This document shows, piece after piece, positions 45,182-53,980 of a DNA stretch of 64,000 bases. The DNA is from Hippopus hippopus. Taxonomy: Eukaryota > Mollusca > Bivalvia > Cardiida > Cardiidae. Made by a program: the position numbers and the translations under genes. Within the stretch, counting starts at the first letter, position 1, and each line of letters starts with the position of its first letter. The notes under the pieces were generated by a model. The model was given only the letters and a program-made list of their open reading frames with translations. It did not search any database and was not told the DNA's origin. The stretch spans positions 11,559,565-11,623,564 of the forward strand of contig OX328107.1 of assembly GCA_946811185.2 (NCBI GenBank), in the 5' to 3' direction.

Positions 45182-46484
45182 TTAATACACTACACTCATT
45201 TTATTTCCATCAGACTGGAAGTTAATTAGCCTATCGCTAATAATGACAGCATATGCTTCGGCGTTTGCAGGTTCATTTCTAGTAAAATTTACCTTAATTT
45301 GGATATCGGTGACTGAGAATTTTAATCTTTCACTTTGTTTGGAAACGTCAAACAAAAACAAAGGATAAAGGGTTTTATAATCTGAGGGAGTAATGTTAGG
45401 GTTTGACACCATTTCATTCATGTTATAAAACTTAGATCTAAATAGAGCAGCGTCACCATACACTCTACTAAATTGGTTCTCAGTGAATGAAAGATTATAA
45501 TCAACAGCAGGATACCTAGTGGAATTTAACATAACATAAATATTTTTAACGTTTACGTTGTTAAATATGGCTGGATTTTACCCTTGGCTACCAATTTTTC
45601 CAGTCTGAAAGCCAACAATAATAAAACGCGGCACCTCGGGAGATGATTTGACAGCAAGTCTCCAGCTAAATGATATTGACTGAGGAACCGCGACATTGTC
45701 GCACTGCTTCATTCTATACCCAACCGGTATTTTTTTCTTTTTTCTAGATAATTTTATAAAGTTCCATCTTCTCTCCATCTGCGGGTAGCACGTGTGGCAT
45801 AAACCAAGATATTCTAAGTAAATTAATTCTACCATTAACAGGAGCAGCAACACCACCAACAGCACCAGTTTTAAAGATTGCATTATCATTATCATTTCTT
45901 GTTAATGTGAGAGTTTGCTTCATTCCATACAATATCTTATCATAATCATCACAAAAACCAAATATATGTTTTAATGGAACTCTGAAGCTAAAGGTACTTC
46001 TTGAATTAGGATCATTAATAATATAATTTCTTCTTACAATAAAACCAGTGTTTCCATCGTCTGCATTTTCTGTTGTATCCTTATACCAACATTGATTTAA
46101 CCCTTGTGATTTAGAAAAATCATCTGGATATTTTAACAAACCAAGCATTGTAGTAGCCTGGCCAGGATCTCTTATGGATTCAATCTCCATACCTGAAAGT
46201 TGATACGCAATATTTTTAAAAAGATACATGAGACCATTGTTTGTTAAAGAAATATTAGTGTTAGCATCGTAAACTTCTCCAGTATCACTTCTTACTAATT
46301 TGCCTATAATAAGTAAATAACTTTCACTAGGATTAGTAAAAATATCTTGGGTCTCAATGCTAATCCTAATATCTCCTCCTGCGTTGTTGAGATTGGCACC
46401 TGTGATTGGTTCATACTCATGGTGTTCATACTCAGCAATACTATCATCTTTTAAAATTGGTTCGGTAATTTTTAAAATGTCCAT
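45182..46484 (-). pseudogene. Polinton major capsid protein, disrupted
   Basis: The N-terminal frame (45744-46484) carries ISIETQDIFTNP, NNGLMYLFKNIAYQL, DPGQATTMLGLLKYPDDFS and VPLKHIFGFCDDYD and aligns with the intact MCP at 7458-8747. An indel in an A/T run near 45745 shifts into the frame 45578-45895 (SFSWRLAVK, FIIVGFQTG). An in-frame TAA at 45578-45580 then interrupts before the last part (VDYNLSF ... LKFSVTDIQIKVNF). Start context is TAATAATAAAATG. No intact capsid protein can be made from this copy. Confidence 0.92.
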
Positions 46485-46537
46485 TTTATTATTACAATTA
46501 TAATTTTAAATAATAATAAAAATTATAATTGTGTTAC

Positions 46538-46894
46538 TTAAATTTCTAACCAAAGCTGGGGAAAAGACTTATTTTCATCATTAACAAACACACCTTCAAG
46601 TTTAATGCTTTTTGCGGTATCCAGTTTAGTTTTAGGATAAACTCTATTACCGTATACAAGTGTTATTTGAGGTATCCCCCACTCTTGTAAACGTTCATTC
46701 ACCTTTTCCTCAATCTCTTTCATCTCGATTACTTTTTCGGGAGATAACTTCACAACAGCTTTTTTATAACCATATTTCGTGTTATTAATTTCGAGGATTT
46801 CACAATCTTTTAGGTTTAAAGATGCACCTACTATAGTAATACAACTAGTATTATATTTTTTATAATCTACACGATTAAATTTTAATTTTGGCAT
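46538..46894 (-). CDS. conserved small protein of unknown function
   Basis: The protein is 118 residues with an intact frame. It has a basic N-terminus (MPKLKFNRVDYKKYN), a central amphipathic helix (EKVIEMKEIEEKVNERL) and a C-terminal block ITLVYGNRVYPKT...FVNDENKSFPQLWLE. The pattern suggests a small beta-rich fold and might be a nucleic-acid-binding protein, but I do not recognise the family. No counterpart is seen in element 1 at this position. Confidence 0.55.
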   Translation of the reverse strand: MPKLKFNRVDYKKYNTSCITIVGASLNLKDCEILEINNTKYGYKKAVVKLSPEKVIEMKEIEEKVNERLQEWGIPQITLVYGNRVYPKTKLDTAKSIKLEGVFVNDENKSFPQLWLEI

Positions 46895-46937
46895 TATCTT
46901 TTTTATAAGTAATATAATTTTCTTAACTTAATTTATT

Positions 46938-47336
46938 TTATACTGTTTTAATGCCTGCTCCACTGTTTAATCTTTTAACTAAGTCTTGAATAGCAATGGC
47001 ACTTCCATCTATTAATGTACTAATGTTTTGCGTTTTAGGAGTATCATCGGGTTTTGGCGTTGCACTATATTTTTGTAAAATTTTCCTCGATTTTGGTGTT
47101 AAAGCTTTCGTAACTAATTTTTTCCCTACATCTACAGCCGGACTTTTTCCAACCTCTAAAGCTTTCTTTGCACCTTCCTTAGCTACACTCTTTCCTACAT
47201 CAAGGGCAGAAGACGGAATTTGTTTAGCTGCGTTACTAGCAAAAAGCCTCGCTAAAAAGTTAGCAACGCTATCAAAGATTCCGGAACCACCGTATGAATA
47301 CCTTCTTTTAAATCCGTGTTTTTTAGTGATGATCAT
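46938..47336 (-). CDS. small basic protein, possible core or pVI/pVII-like
   Basis: The protein is 132 residues and matches 7063-7434 in place and style: a YSYGGSGIFDSVANFLARL start, an alanine/lysine-rich body with repeats such as DVGKSVAKEGAKKALEVGKS, and a short tail. High basic content fits a DNA-binding or membrane-active virion component. It overlaps nothing, and its start follows ACTATAAAAAAAA. Confidence 0.6.
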   Translation of the reverse strand: MIITKKHGFKRRYSYGGSGIFDSVANFLARLFASNAAKQIPSSALDVGKSVAKEGAKKALEVGKSPAVDVGKKLVTKALTPKSRKILQKYSATPKPDDTPKTQNISTLIDGSAIAIQDLVKRLNSGAGIKTV

Positions 47337-47343
47337 TTTTTTT

Positions 47344-48234
47344 TTATAGTATAGACATTAAATTTTTATAAGCGCGTGAATTTAAAACACCTTGTCTTTT
47401 TAATTCATCACAAATGCTCACTAACTCGTTTCTTACACCTGTGTTGCCTGCTTCTTTACTTGCCAATAACAGATCTAGTCTTTCTATTAATGCGTTAGGG
47501 TCAGATGGGATAACGATACCCTCTCCTTCATACTCTTTTCTTGTTTGCCAAATAGGTCTAAGAATTTTAGCCCATTTTTCCCCTTTAGAAGCTTTAGGAT
47601 ATCGATTATCCGGATCGTTATCTCGATGAAGAGCGCTGGTTTTTATCATTAAATCTTGATAATCTTCAAGATCATTATTTTCATAAATGTCTCTATTTGG
47701 GTCTTTAGCAACAATTAACTGCCATAAACCATCTGTTCCTCGATACACCTTACTACCAAGAACAATATCATTATTATCAATTATGACCATTTTGCTACCA
47801 ATATAAAATTTACCACCTTCATCACGTAATCCATATGTTCTATCAACATCACCTTTACCAAGAAATTTTGTTAGATACTCCCTTGCACGTGGTCCAATGA
47901 AATGTTTATTTTCATATTCCTTCAATTTACTTTCCTCAATAGCTGGTTTTTCTTCGGAGGGATAAGCTTCTATTGTTGGAAAAGCTGGTAGATTAATAGC
48001 TTGTGGTAACTGTTCGATAGCTTCTTTAATAGGTCTAAGCCCCTCTGTAATCTCCTTTGTTGTAGCTTTTTGTGTTTCAGTAATAGGTTTAAAAAACTTT
48101 GAAAGATCGGTTTGTAATTCTTGTTTACCCGTTCTCTCTGCTAGTAGATTATCCCGAATATTCTTTCTCGTTTCAAGATACTCTTTTACAATTAAGTCCC
48201 TTTTTGTAGGATCAACGATTTTTAAAAAAGACAT
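47344..48234 (-). CDS. conserved Polinton virion-block protein, intact
   Basis: The protein is 296 residues. N-terminus MSFLKIVDPTKRD, a helical region, a linker and an SDPNALIERLDLLLASKEAG then VRNELVSICDELKRQG C-terminal helical domain. The central part (GPRAREYLTKFLG, FYIGSKMVIIDNNDI) looks globular. It is the intact equivalent of the interrupted gene at 6001-7044. The C-terminal block is the best conserved part. Role unknown; co-linear with capsid genes. Confidence 0.72.
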   Translation of the reverse strand: MSFLKIVDPTKRDLIVKEYLETRKNIRDNLLAERTGKQELQTDLSKFFKPITETQKATTKEITEGLRPIKEAIEQLPQAINLPAFPTIEAYPSEEKPAIEESKLKEYENKHFIGPRAREYLTKFLGKGDVDRTYGLRDEGGKFYIGSKMVIIDNNDIVLGSKVYRGTDGLWQLIVAKDPNRDIYENNDLEDYQDLMIKTSALHRDNDPDNRYPKASKGEKWAKILRPIWQTRKEYEGEGIVIPSDPNALIERLDLLLASKEAGNTGVRNELVSICDELKRQGVLNSRAYKNLMSIL

Positions 48235-48339
48235 TTTTTTTAATTAGTAAAATAATTTTTTAACACATCTTTTAACATACCTTTTATCATAGTTTTTCAA
48301 ACACCAACTTGTCTCACCGACCTGTTCGGCTCGTTTGGG

Positions 48340-48378
48340 GTAATATATAAGAGCATTATATATTCTCTTATATATTAC
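48340..48378. terminator. AT-rich hairpin at gene end
   Basis: Perfect 14-base arms GTAATATATAAGAG and CTCTTATATATTAC enclose an 11-base loop. In sense of the minus-strand gene ending at 48433, ATTTGTGAAATA precedes it, as before the hairpin at 5764. Position relative to the gene is conserved between elements 1 and 2. Confidence 0.65.
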
Positions 48379-48432
48379 ATGTCTGAGGTATCACCTATTT
48401 CACAAATACACTTACATCGAATCTCAGGGAGA

Positions 48433-49110
48433 TTACATCGTAGCCGAGGAATTCTTTTCAACCAACCTCCGAAAGGACTCACGCGCTTCTTGCCTCCCCT
48501 TTTCGATCAAGCTTTCCTCGTTTTCTGAGGAAATCTTCTTCTTGATCTTGGTACGTATCTCATCCTTCATGCTTTTATATTTCTCTAATTCTTCCATGAT
48601 TAGTTTGAATTCATCATCAGAGATATAATTGTCAGTTAAAGCTTTTGATATATGTGAAGCAATTGTATCTAACTTAGCATCAGCTATCATTTTAATCTTT
48701 TGATGTTTTTCTGCCTTGGTTCTCGAATTTCTTACTACATATTTACCTACTATTGAAAGAAGTCCGGTTGCCGCAGCTGTTGCTTCTAATGCTATAACTG
48801 CTGGAATAGCTACAATAGTAGATAGTAAAGCGATTCCACCTACTCCTGAAGCCATGGTTACCGTGATCAAAACCGTGTCAACATTGTCAACGATTCTCGC
48901 GGCTCTAAAATATTTTTTAGCTAAGGCATCTCTTTTTTGAATTTCATTTTCGAGAAACTTTTGTACTTCAGATATTTTTTGTAAACGATAGGAATGACCT
49001 TTGTCATCCCCCATTGCGTGCATCTCAATAGATGGAGCGCTTGCAGTATTTCTTTCTCGAGGTAACGGGGGATATATTTTATTTGGATGTTTTTGATCTG
49101 TATCTGCCAT
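48433..49110 (-). CDS. highly conserved hydrophobic protein of unknown function
   Basis: The protein is 225 residues and about 80% identical by eye to 5040-5711. The order is a charged helical start, YRLQKISEVQKFLE, FRAARIVDN, a hydrophobic core (TMASGVGGIALLSTIVAIP, AAATGLLSIVGKYVV), DAKLDTIASHISKAL and a basic tail ending SFRRLVEKN. The hydrophobic segments suggest membrane association. Many synonymous positions are also unchanged around VDTVLITVTMASG. Among the genes shared by elements 1 and 2 this is the outlier in conservation. Confidence 0.85.
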   Translation of the reverse strand: MADTDQKHPNKIYPPLPRERNTASAPSIEMHAMGDDKGHSYRLQKISEVQKFLENEIQKRDALAKKYFRAARIVDNVDTVLITVTMASGVGGIALLSTIVAIPAVIALEATAAATGLLSIVGKYVVRNSRTKAEKHQKIKMIADAKLDTIASHISKALTDNYISDDEFKLIMEELEKYKSMKDEIRTKIKKKISSENEESLIEKGRQEARESFRRLVEKNSSATM

Positions 49111-49142
49111 TTTTTTATTAAAATTATAATTTTTTTATATCA

Positions 49143-49520
49143 CTATCGTAAATATTTTAGATAGCAGAATAACTCTCCCTCAGGTATTTCAATTGGTTTT
49201 TGTGAGAAATTATAAATGTAGACTATGATATCATTAGCCTCGTTATCAAGATGTGTCCCATTAAGAATGGTTAAACTATCTTTCCATTTATTACTAACAG
49301 ATATTACTACAACTCCTCGTGTAGTTATATAACCAAATCCTAGCGAAAGTCTCATGCCATCACGATGAGGAATCTTGATAGTTACTTGCGAGTATATTTT
49401 CCATTTTAGAGGATCTTGCTTTAAAGGAGGATATCTTACTCCATGTAAATGAGGTTTCCAAAATATAGTTTTATGTTGAGTAGTAATATTAGGTTTTATA
49501 CCAAATTTATGTATATCCAT
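49143..49520 (-). CDS. small conserved protein, possible dUTPase-like fold
   Basis: The protein is 125 residues and the counterpart of 4640-5011. Shared features are WKPHL..VRYPPLK, RLSLGFGY, a TILNGTHLDNEANDI turn, YNFSQKPIEIPEGEL and a final aromatic strand. The strand order near the end recalls the dUTPase barrel, without its catalytic motifs. Frame intact; start after AACAAAATAAAATG. Confidence 0.65.
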   Translation of the reverse strand: MDIHKFGIKPNITTQHKTIFWKPHLHGVRYPPLKQDPLKWKIYSQVTIKIPHRDGMRLSLGFGYITTRGVVVISVSNKWKDSLTILNGTHLDNEANDIIVYIYNFSQKPIEIPEGELFCYLKYLR

Positions 49521-49542
49521 TTTATTTTGTTATAAATAATAT

Positions 49543-50127
49543 TTATAATATAGCTCCTAAGATAGGTATATTAGCGAATGGACTATTAGGTCCGAGTAAA
49601 ATTCCTCTTCCATCATACATTTTTCCTCCTTGCTTTAAATACAAACCATCACCAACAGAGTTTAATCCTTTACCTTTGTATGGTTATAAGTATAATCCAC
49701 ATCCATCAGTTTCAACTTGACAAACGCATCCTCCTTTTTTAAGATAAAGACCTGACCCCATTTCTTTGGACACACCTGTTTGAGCTAATCCAGAAAGAGC
49801 ACCAACACCTAAAGCTGGTAAAACTGTTTTTGCAAGCATTGGTAAAGCTCTAGCAGCTAACCCAGCCAACATTCCGAGAAAACCTCCTTCTATTTTCGTG
49901 TTATGTTTAAGTTGTCTCGCAGACATTCTAATAGTTATACCCTTACCATCCTCATAGGCTTTAGCTATTTTCCTCGCTTGTGAATTGGTTAATGCTAAAA
50001 CATCATTACCATGTAAATCTTCATGACCTAAACGAATACTTACTGGACAACCAGCTTTAACAGCATGTTGAAGCTTTTCCTTTTGTCCTTCCGATATATT
50101 TACTTTAACATTAGTGTAACTCGCCAT
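49543..50127 (-). pseudogene. pX-like capsid-associated protein, interrupted by TAA
   Basis: From 50127: N-terminal helical half (SEGQKEKLQHAV, QARKIAKAYEDG), a GGFLGMLAGLAARALPMLAK hydrophobic region, then VLPALGVGALSGLAQ and glycine-rich repeats (GSGLYLKKGG, ETDGCGLYL). A TAA at 49684-49686 stops the frame; the same frame goes on with PYKGKGL, GDGLYLKQGG, YDGRGILLG and NIPILGAIL to 49543. Element 1 has lysine at the position of the TAA. The hydrophobic stretch suggests membrane activity during entry in this family; that is inference. Confidence 0.72.
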
Positions 50128-50150
50128 TTTATATATAACTATTTTTTTAT

Positions 50151-50924
50151 TTATCTCGCTTCTCTAATATGAAACCTAATTGTTAAATTTTCACCTCTAA
50201 GATTTAGTAAATTGCCATCTTGATCCGTAATATTTACCTCTAGGTTATGTATTTCATCTAATGTTATTGGTAAGTATACTAAATTAACTGGTGACTCAAT
50301 TATCTTATATCCAGGTGCAACATCTGGGAAAAAAGAGTAAATAGTGTTTTTTGTTGAACCATTAACATAACTTCCTGAAATAATATCTATGTTAACGAGC
50401 AAACTATTTATGCTAAGAATGTTCACTACATTCTCTGACTCGTGAAATCCTTGTGTATATTTAGCGCGAGTAAATCCTAATACTTTGGCAATGGAGCCTG
50501 GTTGATTAAAATCTACTTGATAACCATCACCTAGAGTAAGAACAGACTTTAGGGTATTAGTGTTTGCAGAAAAGTTAATATAATACTCTTCATTAACTCT
50601 ATCATAATGACCCTTTTTTCTCATTTCCTGGTGAATGGTATCATTAATGTCAACAAGGTCATAACTTCCTTCAGGTATTTTTAATTTAATCCATGAGGTG
50701 CCATTGTCTGGAGAATAAACGAATGCGTTGTTCGTTTCATCTATGTTTGGAAAAGAGTAGTAAGTTTCAAGGTTTACTAAAGCTATTTCATATACTTTAT
50801 CCTTTTCGAGCTGAATTGGAGGATTAAACCTCGTTCTAAAACGTGTTTTGTTATCGCTTACAATGATTTGAAATGATGTTTTGTGCTCCGTATTTTTTAC
50901 AATCTTTTCTAAAAGATCTTCCAT
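50151..50924 (-). CDS. penton-like minor capsid protein
   Basis: The protein is 257 residues with an intact frame. It matches 3349-4074: IALVNLETYYSFPNI, IPEGSYDLVDI, SENVVNILSINSL, SGSYVNGS, IYSFFPDVAPGYKIIE and ITDQDGNLLNLRGENL near the end. The single jelly-roll penton of Polintons has this signature. The start follows ATATTATAAAATG. It has 15 more N-terminal residues than the element 1 copy. Confidence 0.87.
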   Translation of the reverse strand: MEDLLEKIVKNTEHKTSFQIIVSDNKTRFRTRFNPPIQLEKDKVYEIALVNLETYYSFPNIDETNNAFVYSPDNGTSWIKLKIPEGSYDLVDINDTIHQEMRKKGHYDRVNEEYYINFSANTNTLKSVLTLGDGYQVDFNQPGSIAKVLGFTRAKYTQGFHESENVVNILSINSLLVNIDIISGSYVNGSTKNTIYSFFPDVAPGYKIIESPVNLVYLPITLDEIHNLEVNITDQDGNLLNLRGENLTIRFHIREAR

Positions 50925-50957
50925 TTTATAATATTTAAATATTTTTTATATTCATAT

Positions 50958-51314
50958 TTAAATATTTTCTAAATTTTTACGAGGAAAAAAAATTAGAATA
51001 ATATTTTCTAACCTACCATTAACATTCTCTAATTTATTTTTACCTGTTTTCGAGCAAATCTCTGTTATCATAGCAAACACTTTTTTAAAATTTTTAATAT
51101 CCCTAACATCATCATCATCAACTCTCCATGCATTATTCATGGCACCCGCAATATCATACATTAAATTAAATAGCTCTTGTCGATGATATAATAACATCCT
51201 AACAAAAAATTCAGAATTAGGATCTTTCGAGATTTTATGATAATCTTTTACTATATTATCAAATATATCCATAGCTTTATTCATTTTATCTATTAAATAA
51301 TCAATTGCTTCCAT
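50958..51314 (-). CDS. small helical protein of unknown function
   Basis: The protein is 118 residues, mostly helical and charged (AIDYLIDKMNKAMDIFDNIV, LLYHRQELFNLMYD). I do not recognise it. It lies between the penton and ATPase genes in the same direction, which suggests a packaging or assembly role. Intact frame. No match in element 1, where this part is rearranged or outside the window. Confidence 0.5.
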   Translation of the reverse strand: MEAIDYLIDKMNKAMDIFDNIVKDYHKISKDPNSEFFVRMLLYHRQELFNLMYDIAGAMNNAWRVDDDDVRDIKNFKKVFAMITEICSKTGKNKLENVNGRLENIILIFFPRKNLENI

Positions 51315-51336
51315 TTTTTAACAATATATATAATCT

Positions 51337-52119
51337 TTATACCGACTTTGGTATGTAAAAATTGTCAAAACCGTTTCTATACTTCCCATCATGTTTTTTA
51401 CTAGTTAGATCAATGATAGCGAAACCATGAGGTCTTTCCCATGCCTTCTGACAAAATTTTCTAAACTCATCCTTAGGCATATCTTCACCTACGTGATCGT
51501 TATAAATATGATTAATGTTTTTTAGGTCTTGTCGGAAAAGGCAAATAAAATTAGCGTTTTCTCTAATAGTTTGTCTCGGTAGTCTAAAATAATTCTGTGA
51601 GAGGTAAAAGCAATCAACATTACTATGCCTTCCTCGAATGTAGTAACACTCACATTTATTTTGCCTTTCTAAAAGTAAATCATCGAAAATCATTAAATTT
51701 TTATTTTCTGAGTTTAACTCTCTCGGATCAGGTACATCACTAGCATTTTCGAAGAAGTTACAATCTATATCCGATTTATTTTTAATCGTCTTAATCCATT
51801 CTTCAACTAAAGCTGTTGGTACAATGTTTAGTTCTTGTATCTCATCACGCATGTTAAACAACCTTAAGATACATTCTTTTGGTAGTTTTTCTTCAAAAGC
51901 CTTTTTTAGTATTCGGTATTCCGGTTGAAAAAGGCTTTTTCCGAAAACACTCAAATCGTTGTAATCAAGCCAACCTGGTCTAAGTAAAAGGTTTAACAAT
52001 AAAGTAGTTTTGCCCCATCCTGATTTGCCTATAATTAAACCTCTGATACTTTTTGGTAAAAGGGAGTGATTAAATCTCTTTGATACTACTTCATTCCATG
52101 ATAAGTTTATAATATCCAT
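51337..52119 (-). CDS. FtsK/HerA (A32)-type genome packaging ATPase
   Basis: The protein is 260 residues. Walker A GKSGWGKTT is at residues 31-39, Walker B LMIFDDLL at about 140-147, followed by YLSQNYFRLPRQTIREN, a sensor-like block typical of the family. These ATPases drive viral DNA into preformed capsids in Polintons, adintoviruses and NCLDVs. The frame is intact. The start is 33 bp from the divergent zinc ribbon-PLA2-integrase gene. The homologue at 63810 runs off the window. Confidence 0.93.
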   Translation of the reverse strand: MDIINLSWNEVVSKRFNHSLLPKSIRGLIIGKSGWGKTTLLLNLLLRPGWLDYNDLSVFGKSLFQPEYRILKKAFEEKLPKECILRLFNMRDEIQELNIVPTALVEEWIKTIKNKSDIDCNFFENASDVPDPRELNSENKNLMIFDDLLLERQNKCECYYIRGRHSNVDCFYLSQNYFRLPRQTIRENANFICLFRQDLKNINHIYNDHVGEDMPKDEFRKFCQKAWERPHGFAIIDLTSKKHDGKYRNGFDNFYIPKSV

Positions 52120-52152
52120 TTTATATAACTTTTTTTAATTTTTATATATAAA
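52120..52152. promoter_or_regulatory. 33-bp divergent promoter region
   Basis: The gap between the ATPase start and the integrase-fusion start is almost pure A/T. It ends on each side with a TATAAA motif touching the start codon (GTTATATAAAATG on one strand, TATATATAAAATG on the other). Element 3 has the same compact layout at 63780-63809. Confidence 0.6.
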
Positions 52153-53543
52153 ATGTATTGCGTTAAATGTAAAAAACATACTGATACGAGTAATATAGGA
52201 TATACTGTTTCTAAAAATGGAAGAAATATGATGAGGGGTAAATGTGTGGTTTGTGGAATAACTAAAACACAATTTATAAAAGGAGAAAAAAAAACTAGTA
52301 GTAGCATCTTAAACAAATTTATAAACATGATGCCTTTTGAAATGCATCTCCCTGGTCACAATTTTACAGGGCCAGGTACCAAGCTAGATGAGAGGTTAAA
52401 TCCTGATCTAACCCCAAAGGAATGGAGTAAACCTATAAATAGAGTAGATCAAGCTGCTTATAATCATGATGTTTGCTATCTTAAGCATGATGATACAAAA
52501 ACTAGGAATGAAATATGTGATAAAGATATGTTAACAGAGTTAGAAGGCATTTACAATCCTAGTATTAGAGAAAAAATGGAAAAGGGTTTGGTAAGTAGAC
52601 TCATTGGAACGAAATTTGGAATGGGAATTAAAAAAAAGAATTTCGTAAATTTAGCTGAAGAATTACATAAACCCGTAAGAAGAAATTTTAAGAAAAGGAG
52701 AGTTATAGTAAACGGTATAGATAGGATATGGGCTGCGGATTTAGTAGACATGCAAGCATTTTCTAAGTTTAATCGCGGTTTTAAGTACCTTCTCGCTGTC
52801 ATTGACATCTTTTCTAAATACGGATTTCTGGTGCCATTAAAAGACAAAACGGGAAAATCTGTTGCTATAGCATTAAAAAGTATTTTTAAGGAGAGGAAAC
52901 CCGAAAAAATGTGGGTGGATAAGGGTAAAGAGTTTTATAACAAAGATGTTAAAGACTTAGTTGAATTATATTCTACCGAAAATGAGAAAAATTCTAGTGT
53001 GGTTGAGAGATGGATTAGAACAATGAAAGAAAAAATGTGGAAGTATTTTCCGCTAACTCCACAAACGTTTACATCAATGTGCTACCGGATTTGGTTAAAG
53101 AATATAATAACACGAGGCATTCATCTATTAAGATGGCTCCGGTAGACGCGAGTAAAAAAGAAAATGAAACCAAAGTTTGGAGAAATCTTTACCCCGATCA
53201 TCTCGAAATAAAAGAAGATCCTAAGTTTTCCGTTGGAGATAAGGTAAGGATAAGTAAAAAGAAAAAGACTTTTGAGAAAGGTTATACAACAAGATGGACC
53301 GAGGAGGTTTTTACAGTTTCTGAAGTAAAACACACATCACCCGTAACGTATAAAATTAAGGATTTTAATGGAGAAGAAATACAAGGTGCCTTTTATGAAC
53401 CTGAACTGCAGAAAACCAGTCAAGAGCTGTATAGAATAAAAAAGGTTATTAAAAAAGGAACAAAGAAATCTCTCGTAAAGTGGAAAGGTTATCCCAAGGA
53501 GTTTAATTCGTGGGTTGACAATAATGACATTAGAAATATTTAA
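52153..53543 (+). pseudogene. zinc ribbon - PLA2-like - integrase - chromodomain fusion, frameshifted
   Basis: Domains in order: zinc ribbon with cysteines 3, 6, 31 and 34; parvovirus-type phospholipase A2-like domain (FTGPGTKL at 71-78, HD at 105-106, Y109); rve integrase core with D196 (ADLVDM), D256 (WVDKGKEF) and E285 (VVERW); basic domain; and a chromodomain (VKWKGYPKEFNSW) near the end. A one-base shortening of a T run near 53045, compared with the copy at 62391-63779, splits the gene into frames 52153-53145 and 53037-53543. Only 28 residues lie between the last two acidic catalytic residues, less than the usual ~35. The integrase inserts the element; PLA2 domains help membrane escape in parvoviruses. 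That both sit in one gene is unusual. Confidence 0.88.
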
Positions 53544-53552
53544 CTATAAAAA

Positions 53553-53969
53553 ATGTCAAATATTTCGATCGAAAACGTAATTTTACCGAATAAACCGTTT
53601 AACAATTTCGAATTGGAAAATGCGGTAAAAAGATTAAAGATTCCTTATTTTAGAGGAGTTTTTTTACTAGATACATTGCCGAGAAAACCGAGTAAAAAAG
53701 AATGTGGTATAGTAAACTTTGATAAAAGTGGTGGACCTGGTACACATTGGGTCGCTTGGTATAAAAATGGTAAAACTAAAATTTATTTTGATAGTTATGG
53801 TATACAACCACCTGTTGAAATTCGAGAGTACCTAAAAAACCCAATACAGTACAATACTGATCAATTACAACAAGCTGGACAAGTATTTTGCGGTCATTTA
53901 TGTTTGTACATTCTAAAAGAGTTATCCATGGGTAATAAATTCCAAAATGTTTTAAATAAACTTTTTTAG
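53553..53969 (+). CDS. adenain-like cysteine protease, intact
   Basis: The protein is 138 residues. Catalytic blocks: histidine in GTHWVAWYKNG, aspartate in IYFDSYGIQPP, a glutamine-rich QLQQAG turn and cysteine in VFCGHLCLYIL. Ten bases separate it from the integrase stop, including the promoter-like ACTATAAAAAATG. By family it processes virion precursors. It is about 14 residues shorter at the C-terminus than the element 1 protein. Confidence 0.92.
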   Translation: MSNISIENVILPNKPFNNFELENAVKRLKIPYFRGVFLLDTLPRKPSKKECGIVNFDKSGGPGTHWVAWYKNGKTKIYFDSYGIQPPVEIREYLKNPIQYNTDQLQQAGQVFCGHLCLYILKELSMGNKFQNVLNKLF

Positions 53970-53980
53970 CATTATAAAAA

